A stretch of DNA of 64,000 nt from Hetaerina americana (Eukaryota; Arthropoda; Insecta; Odonata; Calopterygidae). Positions within the stretch are counted from its first letter, which is position 1; every line of letters begins with the position of its first letter. Location: NCBI GenBank assembly GCA_022747635.1, contig JAKTNV010000005.1:49071013-49135012 (forward strand), read 5' to 3'. A program made the position numbers and the translations under genes. Of the stretch, positions 25,101-34,971 are shown piece by piece. The notes beneath the pieces are model-generated. The model saw only the letters and a list, made by a program, of their open reading frames with translations. It did not search any database and had not been told where the DNA came from.

Positions 25101-25680
25101 TTCAATAAAAAAAACCCCTATCGACTATTTTTTCCCTTCAACCGATCCCTTTGTTTCTTATCTCATCTTCACTCTCTTTATCGTCCTCTCTTCCCTCTCC
25201 CCATCATCCCACTCTCTTCCTTCTTCCTCCCGAGACGTACCTCCTGGTCTCCTCCGACCGTCTTCCCCACACTTCCCGACCTCAAGTCTCCCCAGCCAGC
25301 CCCTACCCACCTTCTCGATACCAAAAGTGAATTACGCGTATCGGCTGGATGGCTTGCCTCCCCCCCCCTCCCGCGGACAATGAGACACCGAAGAAGTAAG
25401 TGGGTAGGTGAACGGGAGGGATGTGGAAGGGACGAGAACACTAGGGAGGAGGGTGACGTCAAGAGGAGGGAGGGTGCCAATCGAGATAAGAAGCAAACGA
25501 AGAGGTTGGGGCGTTGTTCGGAAAAGAGACGAGTTGGGTGACGGGGATGAAGGCAGCAACGGGAGTGGTGGGTATGGAATAATGCGCGCAAGATGGCATG
25601 CAAAGTAAGAGAGGTGGAGGGGTGGGGAGAGAGAATAAATGAGATTAATGCGTGTGGAAAGGCAATTGAGAGGAGGAAGG
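25101..25680. repeat. Polypyrimidine tract switching to polypurine
   Basis: From about 25120 to 25380 the plus strand is almost all C and T (repeats of CTCTTC, CCCTC and TCC). From about 25385 to 25680 it switches to G and A (GGGAGGG and GAGGAGG blocks). The long frames spanning it (up to 183 codons on plus, 141 on minus) are S/P/L- or R/G/E-rich shadows of this bias. The abrupt switch of strand bias is the notable property. Confidence 0.55.
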
Positions 25681-27129
25681 TAATTCCATAACTGAGTTAA
25701 CTCCTGGAATGCGAACTAATTACGAAAAACCCTCACGTTAAAGTGGCAGGTTACACATTCCCGACACGGAAACAGAAACTCGTTACCAAAAGATTCAAAA
25801 CATTTTTCCTCTCACAATTGACGATCAGAGCACAAAATGGATTTAAGACTCAAAGAAGTTTTCCGAAATACACACAAATATACTTAATTGAAATAAATAA
25901 AAATATTTTCATCGGTGTTTTTTTTTATTAATAACAACTGCTAAAATGATTTAAAATCGAAATTCAGCTTTTCTTTGGGATTGACCCAGAGAGAAGGATG
26001 TGCACCAGTAAGCGTTGATGAGGTAAATTAGAATTCCATATCAGCCAATGATCCGGTTAATTAAGTAGTAATGCAATACAAAGTAATGCAGAAGTAAGTC
26101 TAAACATAACATCCTACTTTCTCTCCTTGTTGGTTATCTCTATTTGGTTAACGCGTTAGCTCGTCTATATCCTAAACACTCCCGTGGTAGGTAATGGACG
26201 CATTAAAATAAAAAACAATGAAGTTTCTAACTAAAGAGATTCTAATGACAATTAAATACTGGTGGGCTTACCTGCAAAATACTTTTTATTTCCTTTGGAG
26301 ATCAGTGGGTTGACATCTCCACTACATAAGGTAATCAATTTTTTTTCTCGAGGAGAATAATCAAAGTTTACATGGAGCGCGAACTCAATGGCTCGGATCT
26401 CGCCAATTGGCTGGAGTGCAAAAATTCTGTCCACCTGGTTGGCAATACAATACATATCTTACATCTCAAAGTAATCAAGCTTTGAATGCATGCAGGGAGC
26501 TGCAATGACCAAAATTATTTCGCAACGTATTATCTTCAACATATACTCCCTACATACCATATAAATAACAAAATATACGGAGCCTTGCCGAAAGGGTGTC
26601 CAAATCCCCATGTGTCAATCCCTGACCAGAGAAGAGTAGACTTAACTCTAAGCCTACTCACTAGGCTTGTAATTCGGTAAATGTTCAAAAAGAAAGTGTT
26701 GTAAAGTGCCATCTCACCAAAATAAGTGACAAACTAGTGTTAGGAGTGTAGATGGAAAGAGAATGAGCTATTCACGTCAAAATAAGGTTACATTTTGTTA
26801 TTTTAAAGTGATTTTTACATACTCTTACAGAAAAACTGTGTGCCGTTAATAGGGTTGTATTAACTAGTCGAACGTAAATAGGTACCAGTAAAAATAAAAT
26901 ACAATCTTTTAAGGAGGGCTGTACCTGCGTAGTCGCATTTGATTTGTCGGACCTACCATGGTGTTCTCTAACCAGTTGACGTTAATAAACTTATTTTCCA
27001 CTGAGAGTCAAAAGTAAAACAAAAGGAAAATATTGAGTAATAAAATTTAATTAACTAATAGCACAGCAACTTTTGCTCATTGCAATAATTGTGTATACAA
27101 ATATAATAAAAATTGCAATGAATATGCAA
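25681..27129. other. Unannotated AT-rich sequence
   Basis: No gene, RNA or transposon recognised. Confidence 0.5.
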
Positions 27130-27215
27130 TATACATATTTATGCAGCTGAAACATATACGTATGCAGCTTATACATATACATATGTATGCAGCAATATAC
27201 ATAAGTATGCAGCTC
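27130..27215. repeat. Small minisatellite built on TATGCAGC
   Basis: The motif TATGCAGC recurs at 27140, 27161, 27186 and 27206, separated by variants of ATACATATAC, giving about four units of 20-25 bases. The units are imperfect, so this is an old or slippage-prone tandem array. No coding frame crosses it. Confidence 0.75.
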
Positions 27216-29208
27216 TCACGTCCAACGAATGTATAAATGTGTACATATATTCGACCGTTTATTTATCTTGGTTAAACCTACACTAGTCTTTCAATTACAT
27301 TAGACAGAGGCGATGAAAAAATTTTCCTTTATTAAATAAAATGGGTTTTAAGAATGAATAACAAATTAAAACGGTAAACCTTTCACAAAATAGCGTAAAC
27401 AGCGCGGTGAAAGTTGTACAAAAAAGTGATTAGATAGAGAAAATATTTGTCAAAGAATCTCGTGATGTTTAGCACTGATAAAATAGCCACAACACGGATT
27501 TCTGCTACTGTAGGAAGAATTTTGTTGATTGAAGGATTTTAGCGCGAGAATTCAGAGAATGCCGGAGAAAATTAAATAAGCAGTTGAAAGTATGAAGAAA
27601 AGTTAATTTCGTTGAGTACGAAAAAATAATCCGTGAAAAATAGAATTGAGAGAGATTCGAGAAAATCCTGAAAATAATTGATTTACTGAGGGATATGATG
27701 ATATGAATATGCTGAAGGAATAAATAACATAAATATTTCGGAGGGAGTAAAAAGAATTGAATAAGAAGAGGAAATATTAAATTAAAGCCATAAGAGACAC
27801 ATTAACAACACGCTGAGTGATGTTTTAAATAATTTTTCTCAGGAAAAATTAAAGAGTTTGTGATTGTAACAAATAAGCCGCTGACTAATAAGTAGCACCT
27901 ATCTAAAGAGTTGAATTTTATAAGAAGAAATGGCATTGAAAAATTTCATACTCTGATAAATTTATATGATAAAAACAAAAAATGGAGTATGGAGGCTACG
28001 AAATACAAGACCAAATGAAAGAGAAAAAAAGATATATATCATCTTTCCATTCAAGAAACGAGATGCACAAGAGGTGACTAGCGTCAAAGATATTTTGAAC
28101 GCTTGTACTTTGAAAGTTAACGTTTGTACTTTGCTTGCAGTATAAGATAAAAGTTGAACGATTTGCGTGATCTAAAGGATTACAAGGGGTATGTTGAGCC
28201 TACGGGTAGAACTGCTCGCTATTCACGCCATGAGATTTTTCATCGCTTCAATGACATGTTTTCGTAATTTAGGGTATTAAAAAAAAACTGTGACACCCTT
28301 AGCACTAAGACCGAGGTTTTAACTCTGGTAATAATTGGTAGATTCTGTAAAAAGTAAATTGTAGAATACTTATAAATCATCTATAAAATACTCAATGAAA
28401 TAAATGGAACTGAAGAAACTGCCTTACTTTTGCGGTAATTACATTTTCAATTATTTTCGACCTGAATTGTCAACCGATGATATTATTATTCCGTCTATTA
28501 TCTCTGCCTGCTTTCTACCTCTCTCATTGAAAAATTATCATTAACATTCAGTATAAACACCATATTCTTTTACTTTAAGAAATAATATAGATGGTAAAGT
28601 TAACGGGCACTGATAAATCGTCCAAGGCTCTAAATCACATTTCTGATGTTTGCTACATCTTGAGTTTTTCCCATTCGAAGTCACACGAGATCTATCTAGG
28701 GGTGACTACCATGGTAACTTGGAAAGTTCTCCTTTGAATTTCGTTCAATAACAAAAGCCGGAGGGAGGCACAAGCTTACCAAATTTACACCTCTTAAGCA
28801 AATCCCTACTTTATTTAACTCGAGATTTCAGCTTGATGGCGCACATCATCATTATTTTTCTCTTTTCCGTCAAGAAAAAAATCAGAGATGTAAGTAGATT
28901 TTGAATAAGCGTAAGAGAAGGAGAGAAGAGGAGGAAACTTAAGGAAATTACGAAAAAAGGAGGACGAAAACAGAAATCCAAGCAAAGTTGTGAAGTGGGA
29001 GGGAAAGGATCGTGTGGAGAATACAAATGGAAAGAAATGGAAATTATTTAATTCTATTCCAGAGGTGAATTTCAAGAAACCTTTTTGCATAATTTCACAT
29101 CCACGGGAGCACTTTTATAACTGTGCTGAAAACACATTTGGGTTATGTAATAAAAATGCGCTCTCAAACGATCACAAAAATTACATTTTACAAAATCCTC
29201 TACAATCT
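27216..29208. other. Unannotated AT-rich sequence
   Basis: No supported gene. The 28.8-29.1 kb part is purine-rich on the plus strand and gives paired F/S-rich frames on the minus strand, which are composition artefacts. Confidence 0.5.
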
Positions 29209-29232
29209 GTCTCTCTCTCTCTCTCTCTCTCT
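29209..29232. repeat. (CT)n microsatellite
   Basis: About twelve uninterrupted CT dinucleotides, followed by CTTTCTCC. Confidence 0.9.
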
Positions 29233-29849
29233 TTCTCCTTGTTTCTAAGAATACATAGAGTTTAATTTGTTAAAGAGAAAACACAATCATAAGTAATTCC
29301 AAAGAACGTAATGGACGTAATTTATTTACAATAAACGCGCATTTGGGAGCATTTTCACTGGCTATATTGTTTTGAATTGAATATTTGTCCGACGCAGTCG
29401 CAAAATCAACTAAACTTAACTTTTGTGGTGTTTTATGAAAATTAACTACAGAGAGAACATTATTAATCTGTAAAGCAGATGGCCGAAAAGTTGGTCCATA
29501 ACTGAGTTCAATTTTATGGAGGGTTCCGTCCCCTTAATGCATTAATACGACTTCTAAGAAGGCTAGGACCTTGAACCCGGATTACCAAAAGACATAAGGG
29601 AGTTTTAAATTTCTCTTGGTAATAATAATTGAATAATTACATTGCAAGTATTTGTTAATCTAAAAACTAAACTTAAATCTAATGTAAACAATGAGATTTT
29701 TTCGTAATACATTGTAACTATGGTAATTGTTTACATAATAGTAGAAGTGGCTAATTATAAAAAAACTCAACGGTAAGCTTACTTACAAAGATTAGAGAAA
29801 CGTAAATTTTTAAGACTTAAAAAGTCTGAAAGTGATTTTTCGGGTACCA

Positions 29850-29996
29850 GGTCTTCCTGGGAAACCATAAGCGGCGCAGGGAAAGGAACTGGCCCCCCTA
29901 CCCTGATGTGTGAATTTTCACACGCCGTATAGGGCTTAGTACTGGGTGATCTCTACCATCATCTACTAAACTTCGGGTTGATTACTTTGTTTATGG
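29850..29996 (+). mobile_element. SINE family A, copy without head
   Basis: This is one of three copies of a short interspersed repeat in the window. Shared blocks in order are AAACCATAA, then GGGAAAGGAACTGGCC, then CCCCTACCCTGATGTG, then CACACGCCGT, then TACTGGGTGA, then CTCTACCATCA. It ends with TTGATTACTTTGTTTATGG followed by a T-rich run. The copy at 43335 has the same body behind a tRNA-like head, so this is probably a 5'-truncated or headless member. It is non-coding and would have been transcribed by Pol III and copied by a LINE enzyme; that mechanism is inferred from SINEs in general. Confidence 0.8.
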
Positions 29997-31411
29997 TTTT
30001 TTTTATCTGCTTACCGTAGGCAGATATCTATTACTGAAATATTATTTGCCATTTGATTACTTTACGAATATATTATAGAGCAATACTGGGCGATTTATGG
30101 CATTTTCTTTCTTATGAACAGCAGAATTTAGGCTATTGTACATGGAGAAAACAAATATATTAAAACAGAATTTAAGACGAAAATTAAGATTCTGACGCGA
30201 TATTCATCAAAACTTTCCCACATCAACACTCAACACCTCGTATATATACATTTATCTACATCCAAAAAAAAACGCACAGCACCCGTCTTCTATAACGTCA
30301 ATTTCGTTCCTCTCCCAAATTCTAATTATTCTAAGGATAATTGTTCGTGCAAAAACAACGGTATTTACAAAATGTACTGTTAGACGTGGGAGACTCTATT
30401 ATAGTAATACTGCACTCTTAACAAAATACTAATGATGGAGATAAAATGCAAAAAATAAATTGAGATTCTTTTTCTTACCACTGTGTTAAGAAAACATCAG
30501 AATATAAAAGGCATATAATTGGCATTTAATATTTAATACAGCTAAATATATTCAAAATTTTATGCAAAATATGCTTCAGTAATCCTCTATTCTTAGACTA
30601 AATATGAATTTATTGCTTTTTTCCTGCACGAAACGTTTATGGCTCCATAGAAATCAAAGGTTACAGTAATCTCTCTCGAGGGGAAAGGATGGAAGAAGAA
30701 AGGAAGATTTAGAGAGAGAGAGAGTGAGACAGTAAGAGGGATGAAAAAAGAAGTTGAGATTATAGGAGGGGTGTAGAGGGAGTTCATGAAAGTGCGCAGC
30801 GAACGCCACTCCTTCGGAGTGCTCAGGTGCAGTTTATTTTCAAAGACTGTAAATCAAACCTTTAATTTCCTTTCAATACTAGAACTCGCCAGCAAAATGT
30901 ATTTTCATGAAAGTAACCCCAATAAAGGGATTCGTTAAAATTGCAAGATAATTCCAGCTAGGTGACGAATTATTAAATCGGAATAAACTGCCGTTAAATG
31001 TATTCATTGTCTTTTGTTGTTACCGTTATGGATACTTGTTAAATCCGCCTTTTTTACATTGGGAGTGTGTCGAAAACACCAATAATTAACGCACGAACAC
31101 GTTTCATGTTGGCAAACAGAAAAAAAGGCCCAATAAAAAAAACCCATTTATGCAAAGTTCGGGATTCGTTTGCTTGTTTAAATACACCGCTATAACCTTG
31201 TGCCACCGAATAAAATTATCCGAAACCCTCGAATAGCAAATACAATCTATCTTTTTTTCACCCACTGAACCATCCAGATAATGTGCAAGTAATCAAGGAA
31301 ACCATCCTCTCTCACCTCCATTACCGCTCTTTACTCCCTTGATATTATTATTCTATAAAAAGGATTCACACGATTTTATTTAGTATTTATTTTTATTATT
31401 TTCTCACGATA
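29997..31411. other. Unannotated AT-rich sequence with a (GA)n run
   Basis: No gene recognised. A short (GA)n microsatellite lies at about 30709-30727 within a purine-rich stretch (30680-30780). Confidence 0.5.
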
Positions 31412-31413
31412 TA

Positions 31414-32166
31414 CGAGGGTCATCCGGAAAGTAGTACCCGTTCGTGCCGCATGAAGTGCTGACGACGCGAGTAGCCGCTGGACGAGGTCAGATAGCTTCA
31501 GTGGCTTGTCTGCCTTCTCTGAGCCAAGTTGCGTGACGCTAGCATTGCCTGTGTTGTTTCTGTGATTGTTTACAATGTTTAAAAAAATTGAGAACGCCGC
31601 CAGTTGTGAAGTGAGGGCAGTGATTAAATTCCTCAATGCAAGAAACGTTCGCCCATGTGATATTCATCGCCAATTAAAGGAGGTGTATGGAGACAATGTA
31701 ATGGACGAGTCGTCTGTTCGGCGGTGGTGTCGCAACTTCAACATGGGGAGGGGGAACACACACGACGATGAGCGTTCGGAGAGACCGTCTGTCATTACAG
31801 ACCAACTGGTGAGCTCAGTTGACGAATTCGTGAGGAACGATCGGCGCGTCACAATTGATGACATCTGTGAGCATTTTCCCAATGTTTCTCGAACAATTGT
31901 TCATGAAATTGTTAAACACCATCTGCATTATGCAAAAATTTGTGCAAGATGGGTCCCTCGCGTATCTCAATGAGCTGGCGGCGAAGGACTATGCAGCAGG
32001 AATACAGAAACTTGTCACACGTTATGACAAATGCCTTAATTTGCTTGGAGATTATGTTGAGAAGTAGTTTAAAGTATCCTCTTTCAAATAAAATTTTTTA
32101 TGTTTGTTAATATTTACTTTTGTGTCTTTATTTCACGAACGGGTACTACTTTCCGGATGACCCTCG
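31414..32166 (+). mobile_element. 753-bp internally deleted mariner, copy 1
   Basis: The element is bounded by perfect 33-bp terminal inverted repeats starting CGAGGGTCATCCGGAAAG and ending with its reverse complement at 32166. TA dinucleotides at 31412-31413 and 32167-32168 are the duplicated target typical of mariner. Inside are the N-terminal half of a transposase (31575-31973), then directly, in another frame, the last part of the protein (YLNELAAKDYAAGIQKLVTR and GDYVEK, ending at 32067). About 600 bp encoding the catalytic core is missing compared with full-length mariners of about 1.3 kb. An identical deletion is present in the inverted copy at 45382-46134. A polyadenylation signal AATAAA lies at about 32087. 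Confidence 0.95.
31575..31973 (+). CDS. Truncated mariner transposase: DNA-binding domain only
   Basis: This is an intact 132-codon frame starting at the first ATG of the element (MFKKIENAAS) and ending at a TGA just past the deletion junction. Residues about 1-50 form the first helix-turn-helix (VRAVIKFLNARNV, then VYGDNVMDESSVRRWCRNF). A GRP-like turn follows (ERSERPSV, where copy 2 has the usual ERSGRPSV). A second helix-turn-helix runs from about residue 80 (VTIDDICEHFPNVSRTIVHE), ending KICARWVPRVSQ. No catalytic acidic residue remains. If made, the protein could bind the element ends but not cut them. Expression is unproven. Compared with copy 2 it carries two substitutions, Gly to Glu in the GRP turn and Arg to His after the second helix-turn-helix, so it may be the less functional of the two. 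Confidence 0.7.
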   Translation: MFKKIENAASCEVRAVIKFLNARNVRPCDIHRQLKEVYGDNVMDESSVRRWCRNFNMGRGNTHDDERSERPSVITDQLVSSVDEFVRNDRRVTIDDICEHFPNVSRTIVHEIVKHHLHYAKICARWVPRVSQ

Positions 32167-33880
32167 TATTAAAACTTCCATTAATGACGCGTTTAGAACG
32201 TATTACATGGTAGAGTGTAATCTGAATAGTAAAAATTACCAAGGTATCCATTAAAATATTGTTTAAAATTCAGAAGTTGCCTTTTATTCATTCTTTGTTT
32301 TATCGTTGCAATTTTTAGGTGGGTTTTATTCTAATGAAGTATATTAGAATCTTGAATCGCGATATGCATAAATTCGACAAAAACTACGTCCGTTTGATTT
32401 ATCCAAAATATAATGTCCTAAAACAGTGGAGAGGAATCAAATCAAGTTATTACCGCGTATAGGCGCCAGCAAAATAAATGTTCCCTGCAGTGATAAAAGT
32501 TATGTTTTAAAAATCTGTTTCACTATGCCTGAAATGAGTTGATTTGCAATTTCCTACTAATCTAACCTATGCAGGAGTACTCAGTGCAACATTTGTGGTT
32601 GAATAGCAGGGCACTAATGACTTGTAAGTAAATTTTATAATCTCATACAAAAATACAAATTACATCAAGCGTAAATTTCGTGTCTACAGAATTATAGTCA
32701 AAGCAAATCTGTAGCCATAAAATGTTTCTCCTGCTCCCAGAAAACCTTAATTTATCACTTTTCCCTCATATAATGACTTAACGATTAACCTAAGGGATAA
32801 CTATTTTTTAAGAATTAAAGTCGTATATGGGCGGGATTGCCCTTAGTAATATAATTATCACCAAATGATTCACACTTACCTGTACGTAAACGCACAGCTG
32901 ACCGCTTTTGTCCGTCGGCACAATGTGTTTCTGCAAAAAGAAGAAATCAGAAATCAGTAACCTGATAATGATTCTTATTAAAAATGAACTATACTAGTCA
33001 GGATTATTATTGGAAATAAAAAGGAAAAATGCTACACAGTTACCATAAAATTTCCAGATATTATACTCTAAATAAATGGCCCATTTGGATAATTTGAATA
33101 GAACAAACGTTTTGTTCAATTCAATGTCAATTTTTGTCAAATTCAAAATTCAATGCCCAGAAACAGTCAAGCAGTAGGATGGTTTGGGTAGAAACTTCCT
33201 ACATACGCTTGTGTGACGAAACAGTATTGGAAACTGCTCAGGTGAGATTTATGTCTCCAGTTGAAAAAGAAGCAAGTCATTATGGTTGATATGATCGTTA
33301 ACAAAGGAATTTGATAACATTAGGGTGTGAATTTTCATCTCTCGACGACGTAGGATTCAAGTTCTTTAGGGATGCACGGCATTCGTTTCTCTTCAATCAA
33401 CTCTTCTTCAATCATTAATGATTATCGTTTCAAAGCCAACGGATCCCATCACGGTTAATGGACACGGAACTACTCTCGTCTTCAGCAGCCGCAGGCAGAC
33501 TGGGAAAGACCAGCAGCTGTGCTTACGAAATAAAACCAAACGAGCCACACGGTCACTAAAATAGCTTTGCCAAGTAAACAAGTCTTCAAACCAGAGCTCC
33601 AAGGAAAACTTAAGAAAGTTGAGATCACGTTTTCAGCTCAAAAATCACTTTAAAAATGTCCACAATAAAAATATCCACAAGATGTTAGCATTCTCTATTA
33701 AATGGAAGTTATGTTCATATTTACGGAAGAAAAGTTTCACCAAAGTAATTTTCAGAGTTAAACCTTGGATATATGTACCGACAGCCTACAACAAAACGAG
33801 ATGGCGTGCATTTTTATAAGAGAACTGTTTGTCCAGCATCAGCGCCATGGCAGTATCACACTTCGATTTTACTATTAAAC
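32167..33880. other. Unannotated AT-rich sequence
   Basis: No gene, RNA or transposon recognised. Confidence 0.5.
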
Positions 33881-33892
33881 ATCTACGTATTT
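33881..33892. repeat. Left flanking direct repeat of the 34-kb composite
   Basis: ATCTACGTATTT here recurs at 34960-34971 at the other end of the composite palindromic repeat. This is what a target-site duplication from a single insertion event would look like. The last bases could also belong to the repeat unit, so the true length may be 9-12 bases. Confidence 0.65.
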
Positions 33893-33925
33893 TAATGCAA
33901 CAATTTCAGAGCGTAAAAATCATTC

Positions 33926-33997
33926 GCCTTGACTGGGACTCGAACCCAGATCCCTCAATATCCGGTCGAGTGCTTTAGCCACTTAAGCTACCGAGGC
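33926..33997 (-). other. tRNA-like cloverleaf, copy 1 (SINE head)
   Basis: On the minus strand 72 bases fold as a cloverleaf: acceptor GCCTCGG with TCAAGGC (one mismatch and one G-T pair), a 3-bp D stem GCT/AGC, anticodon arm CTCGA/TTGAG with loop CCGGATA, and T arm CTGGG-TTCGAGT-CCCAG. The B box GGTTCGAGTCC is perfect and the A-box region reads TAGCTTAAGTGG. Position 33 is C instead of the near-universal U, and the nominal anticodon GGA (Ser) conflicts with the short variable loop. It is therefore probably a tRNA-derived Pol III promoter and not a working tRNA. Confidence 0.75.
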
Positions 33998-34262
33998 GTC
34001 CTCTTAAACTCTGAAATTTTTGGGGCTTTTAAAGGAACTAGATGTTATGACGAAATACCGTACATACAATGTCACATGCATTCGTAGTCGTGCGCGAGGC
34101 GCCACTGTCCACGAGGTTAAAAGCCAACTTTAAACACGTATGGTGTTTTCCCTTTGACAAATTCCAAAGAAACTGCGGGAGATGCCGCAACAGTAACTTT
34201 TTAACGGAGTCATCCGCTAATGTGCATTTTAATGCAACAATTTCAGAGCGTAAAAATCATTC

Positions 34263-34334
34263 GCCTTGACTGGGACTCGAACCCAGATCCCTCAATATCC
34301 GGTCGAGTGCTTTAGCCACTTAAGCTACCGAGGC
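34263..34334 (-). other. tRNA-like cloverleaf, copy 2 (SINE head)
   Basis: This is the same 72-base cloverleaf as at 33926-33997, one 337-bp period further along, with no difference noticed by eye. It retains internal A and B boxes of a Pol III promoter reading leftward, toward copy 1. Confidence 0.75.
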
Positions 34335-34787
34335 GTCCGCTTAAACTCTGAAATTTTGGGGCTTTTAAAGGAACTAGATGTTATGACGAAATACCGTACA
34401 TACAATGTCACATGCATTCGTAGTCGTGCGCGAGGCGCCACTGTCCACGAGGTTAAAAGCCAACTTTAAACACGTATGGTGTTTTCCCTTTGACAAATTC
34501 CAAAGAAACTGCGGCTTTGACAAATTCCAAAGAAACGCTCTGAAATTGTTGCATTAAAATGCACATTAGCGGATGACTCCGTTAAAAAGTTACTGTTGCG
34601 GCATCTCCCGCAGTTTCTTTGGAATTTGTCAAAGGGAAAACACCATACGTGTTTAAAATTGGCTTTTAACCTCGTGGACAGTGGCGCCTCGCGCACGACT
34701 ACGAATGCATGTGACATTGTATGTACGGTATTTCGTCATAACATCTAGTTCCTTTAAAAGCCCCAAAATTTCAAAGTTTAAGCGGAC

Positions 34788-34859
34788 GCCTCGGTAGCTT
34801 AAGTGGCTAAAGCACTCGACCGGATATTGAGGGATCTGGGTTCGAGTCCCAGTCAAGGC
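34788..34859 (+). other. tRNA-like cloverleaf, copy 3 (SINE head, inverted)
   Basis: This copy lies in the inverted arm and reads rightward. Acceptor GCCTCGG begins at 34788 and its partner TCAAGGC ends at 34859. All stems, the CCGGATA anticodon loop and the perfect B box are preserved. Confidence 0.75.
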
Positions 34860-34959
34860 GAATGATTTTTACGCTCTGAAATTGTTGCATTAAAATGCAC
34901 ATTAGCGGATGACTCCGTTAAAAAGTTACTGTTGCGGCATCTCCCGCAGTTTCTTTGGA

Positions 34960-34971
34960 ATCTACGTATTT
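34960..34971. repeat. Right flanking direct repeat of the 34-kb composite
   Basis: ATCTACGTATTT, matching 33881-33892. It directly follows TTCTTTGGA of the inverted unit. Confidence 0.65.

Larger units (their letters stand above)
33893..34959. mobile_element. Composite tandem and inverted repeat carrying tRNA-like sequences
   Basis: The block is built from one repeat unit. Two partial or full units stand in tandem with a 337-bp period (33893 to about 34515), followed by an inverted copy (34607-34959). The inverted arms run about 34162-34515 and 34607-34960 (roughly 354 bp each, nearly perfect) around a spacer of about 91 bases that holds an extra short duplication (CTTTGACAAATTCCAAAG twice). 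Each unit has a tRNA-like cloverleaf plus a body of about 265 bp whose edges are CTCTGAAATT and AATTTCAGAG. The whole is flanked by a 12-bp direct repeat. The 66-83-codon frames it produces in both orientations are not protein-like. A headless copy of the body lies at 50278-50537. I interpret it as a SINE-like repeat that became tandem and palindromic before or during insertion. Confidence 0.85.

Noticed and set aside
24990..25608. Frames of 116-183 codons on plus and 141 codons on minus
   Set aside because: The sequence bias switches from CT to GA here. The protein text changes character at the switch and has no motif.
29540..29600. tRNA-like sequence with CCGGGTTCAAGGTCC on the minus strand
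   Set aside because: The B box has an extra base, and no A box or T stem of proper length could be drawn.
34069..34856. Frames of 66-83 codons repeated in both orientations at 34 kb
   Set aside because: They are parts of the repeat unit and tRNA-like head read through. Their recurrence reflects DNA repetition, not protein conservation.
33926..34859. Three functional tRNA-Ser(GGA) genes
   Set aside because: Position 33 is C, the variable arm is short, and the cloverleaf is part of a dispersed repeat. A SINE-type head is more likely.
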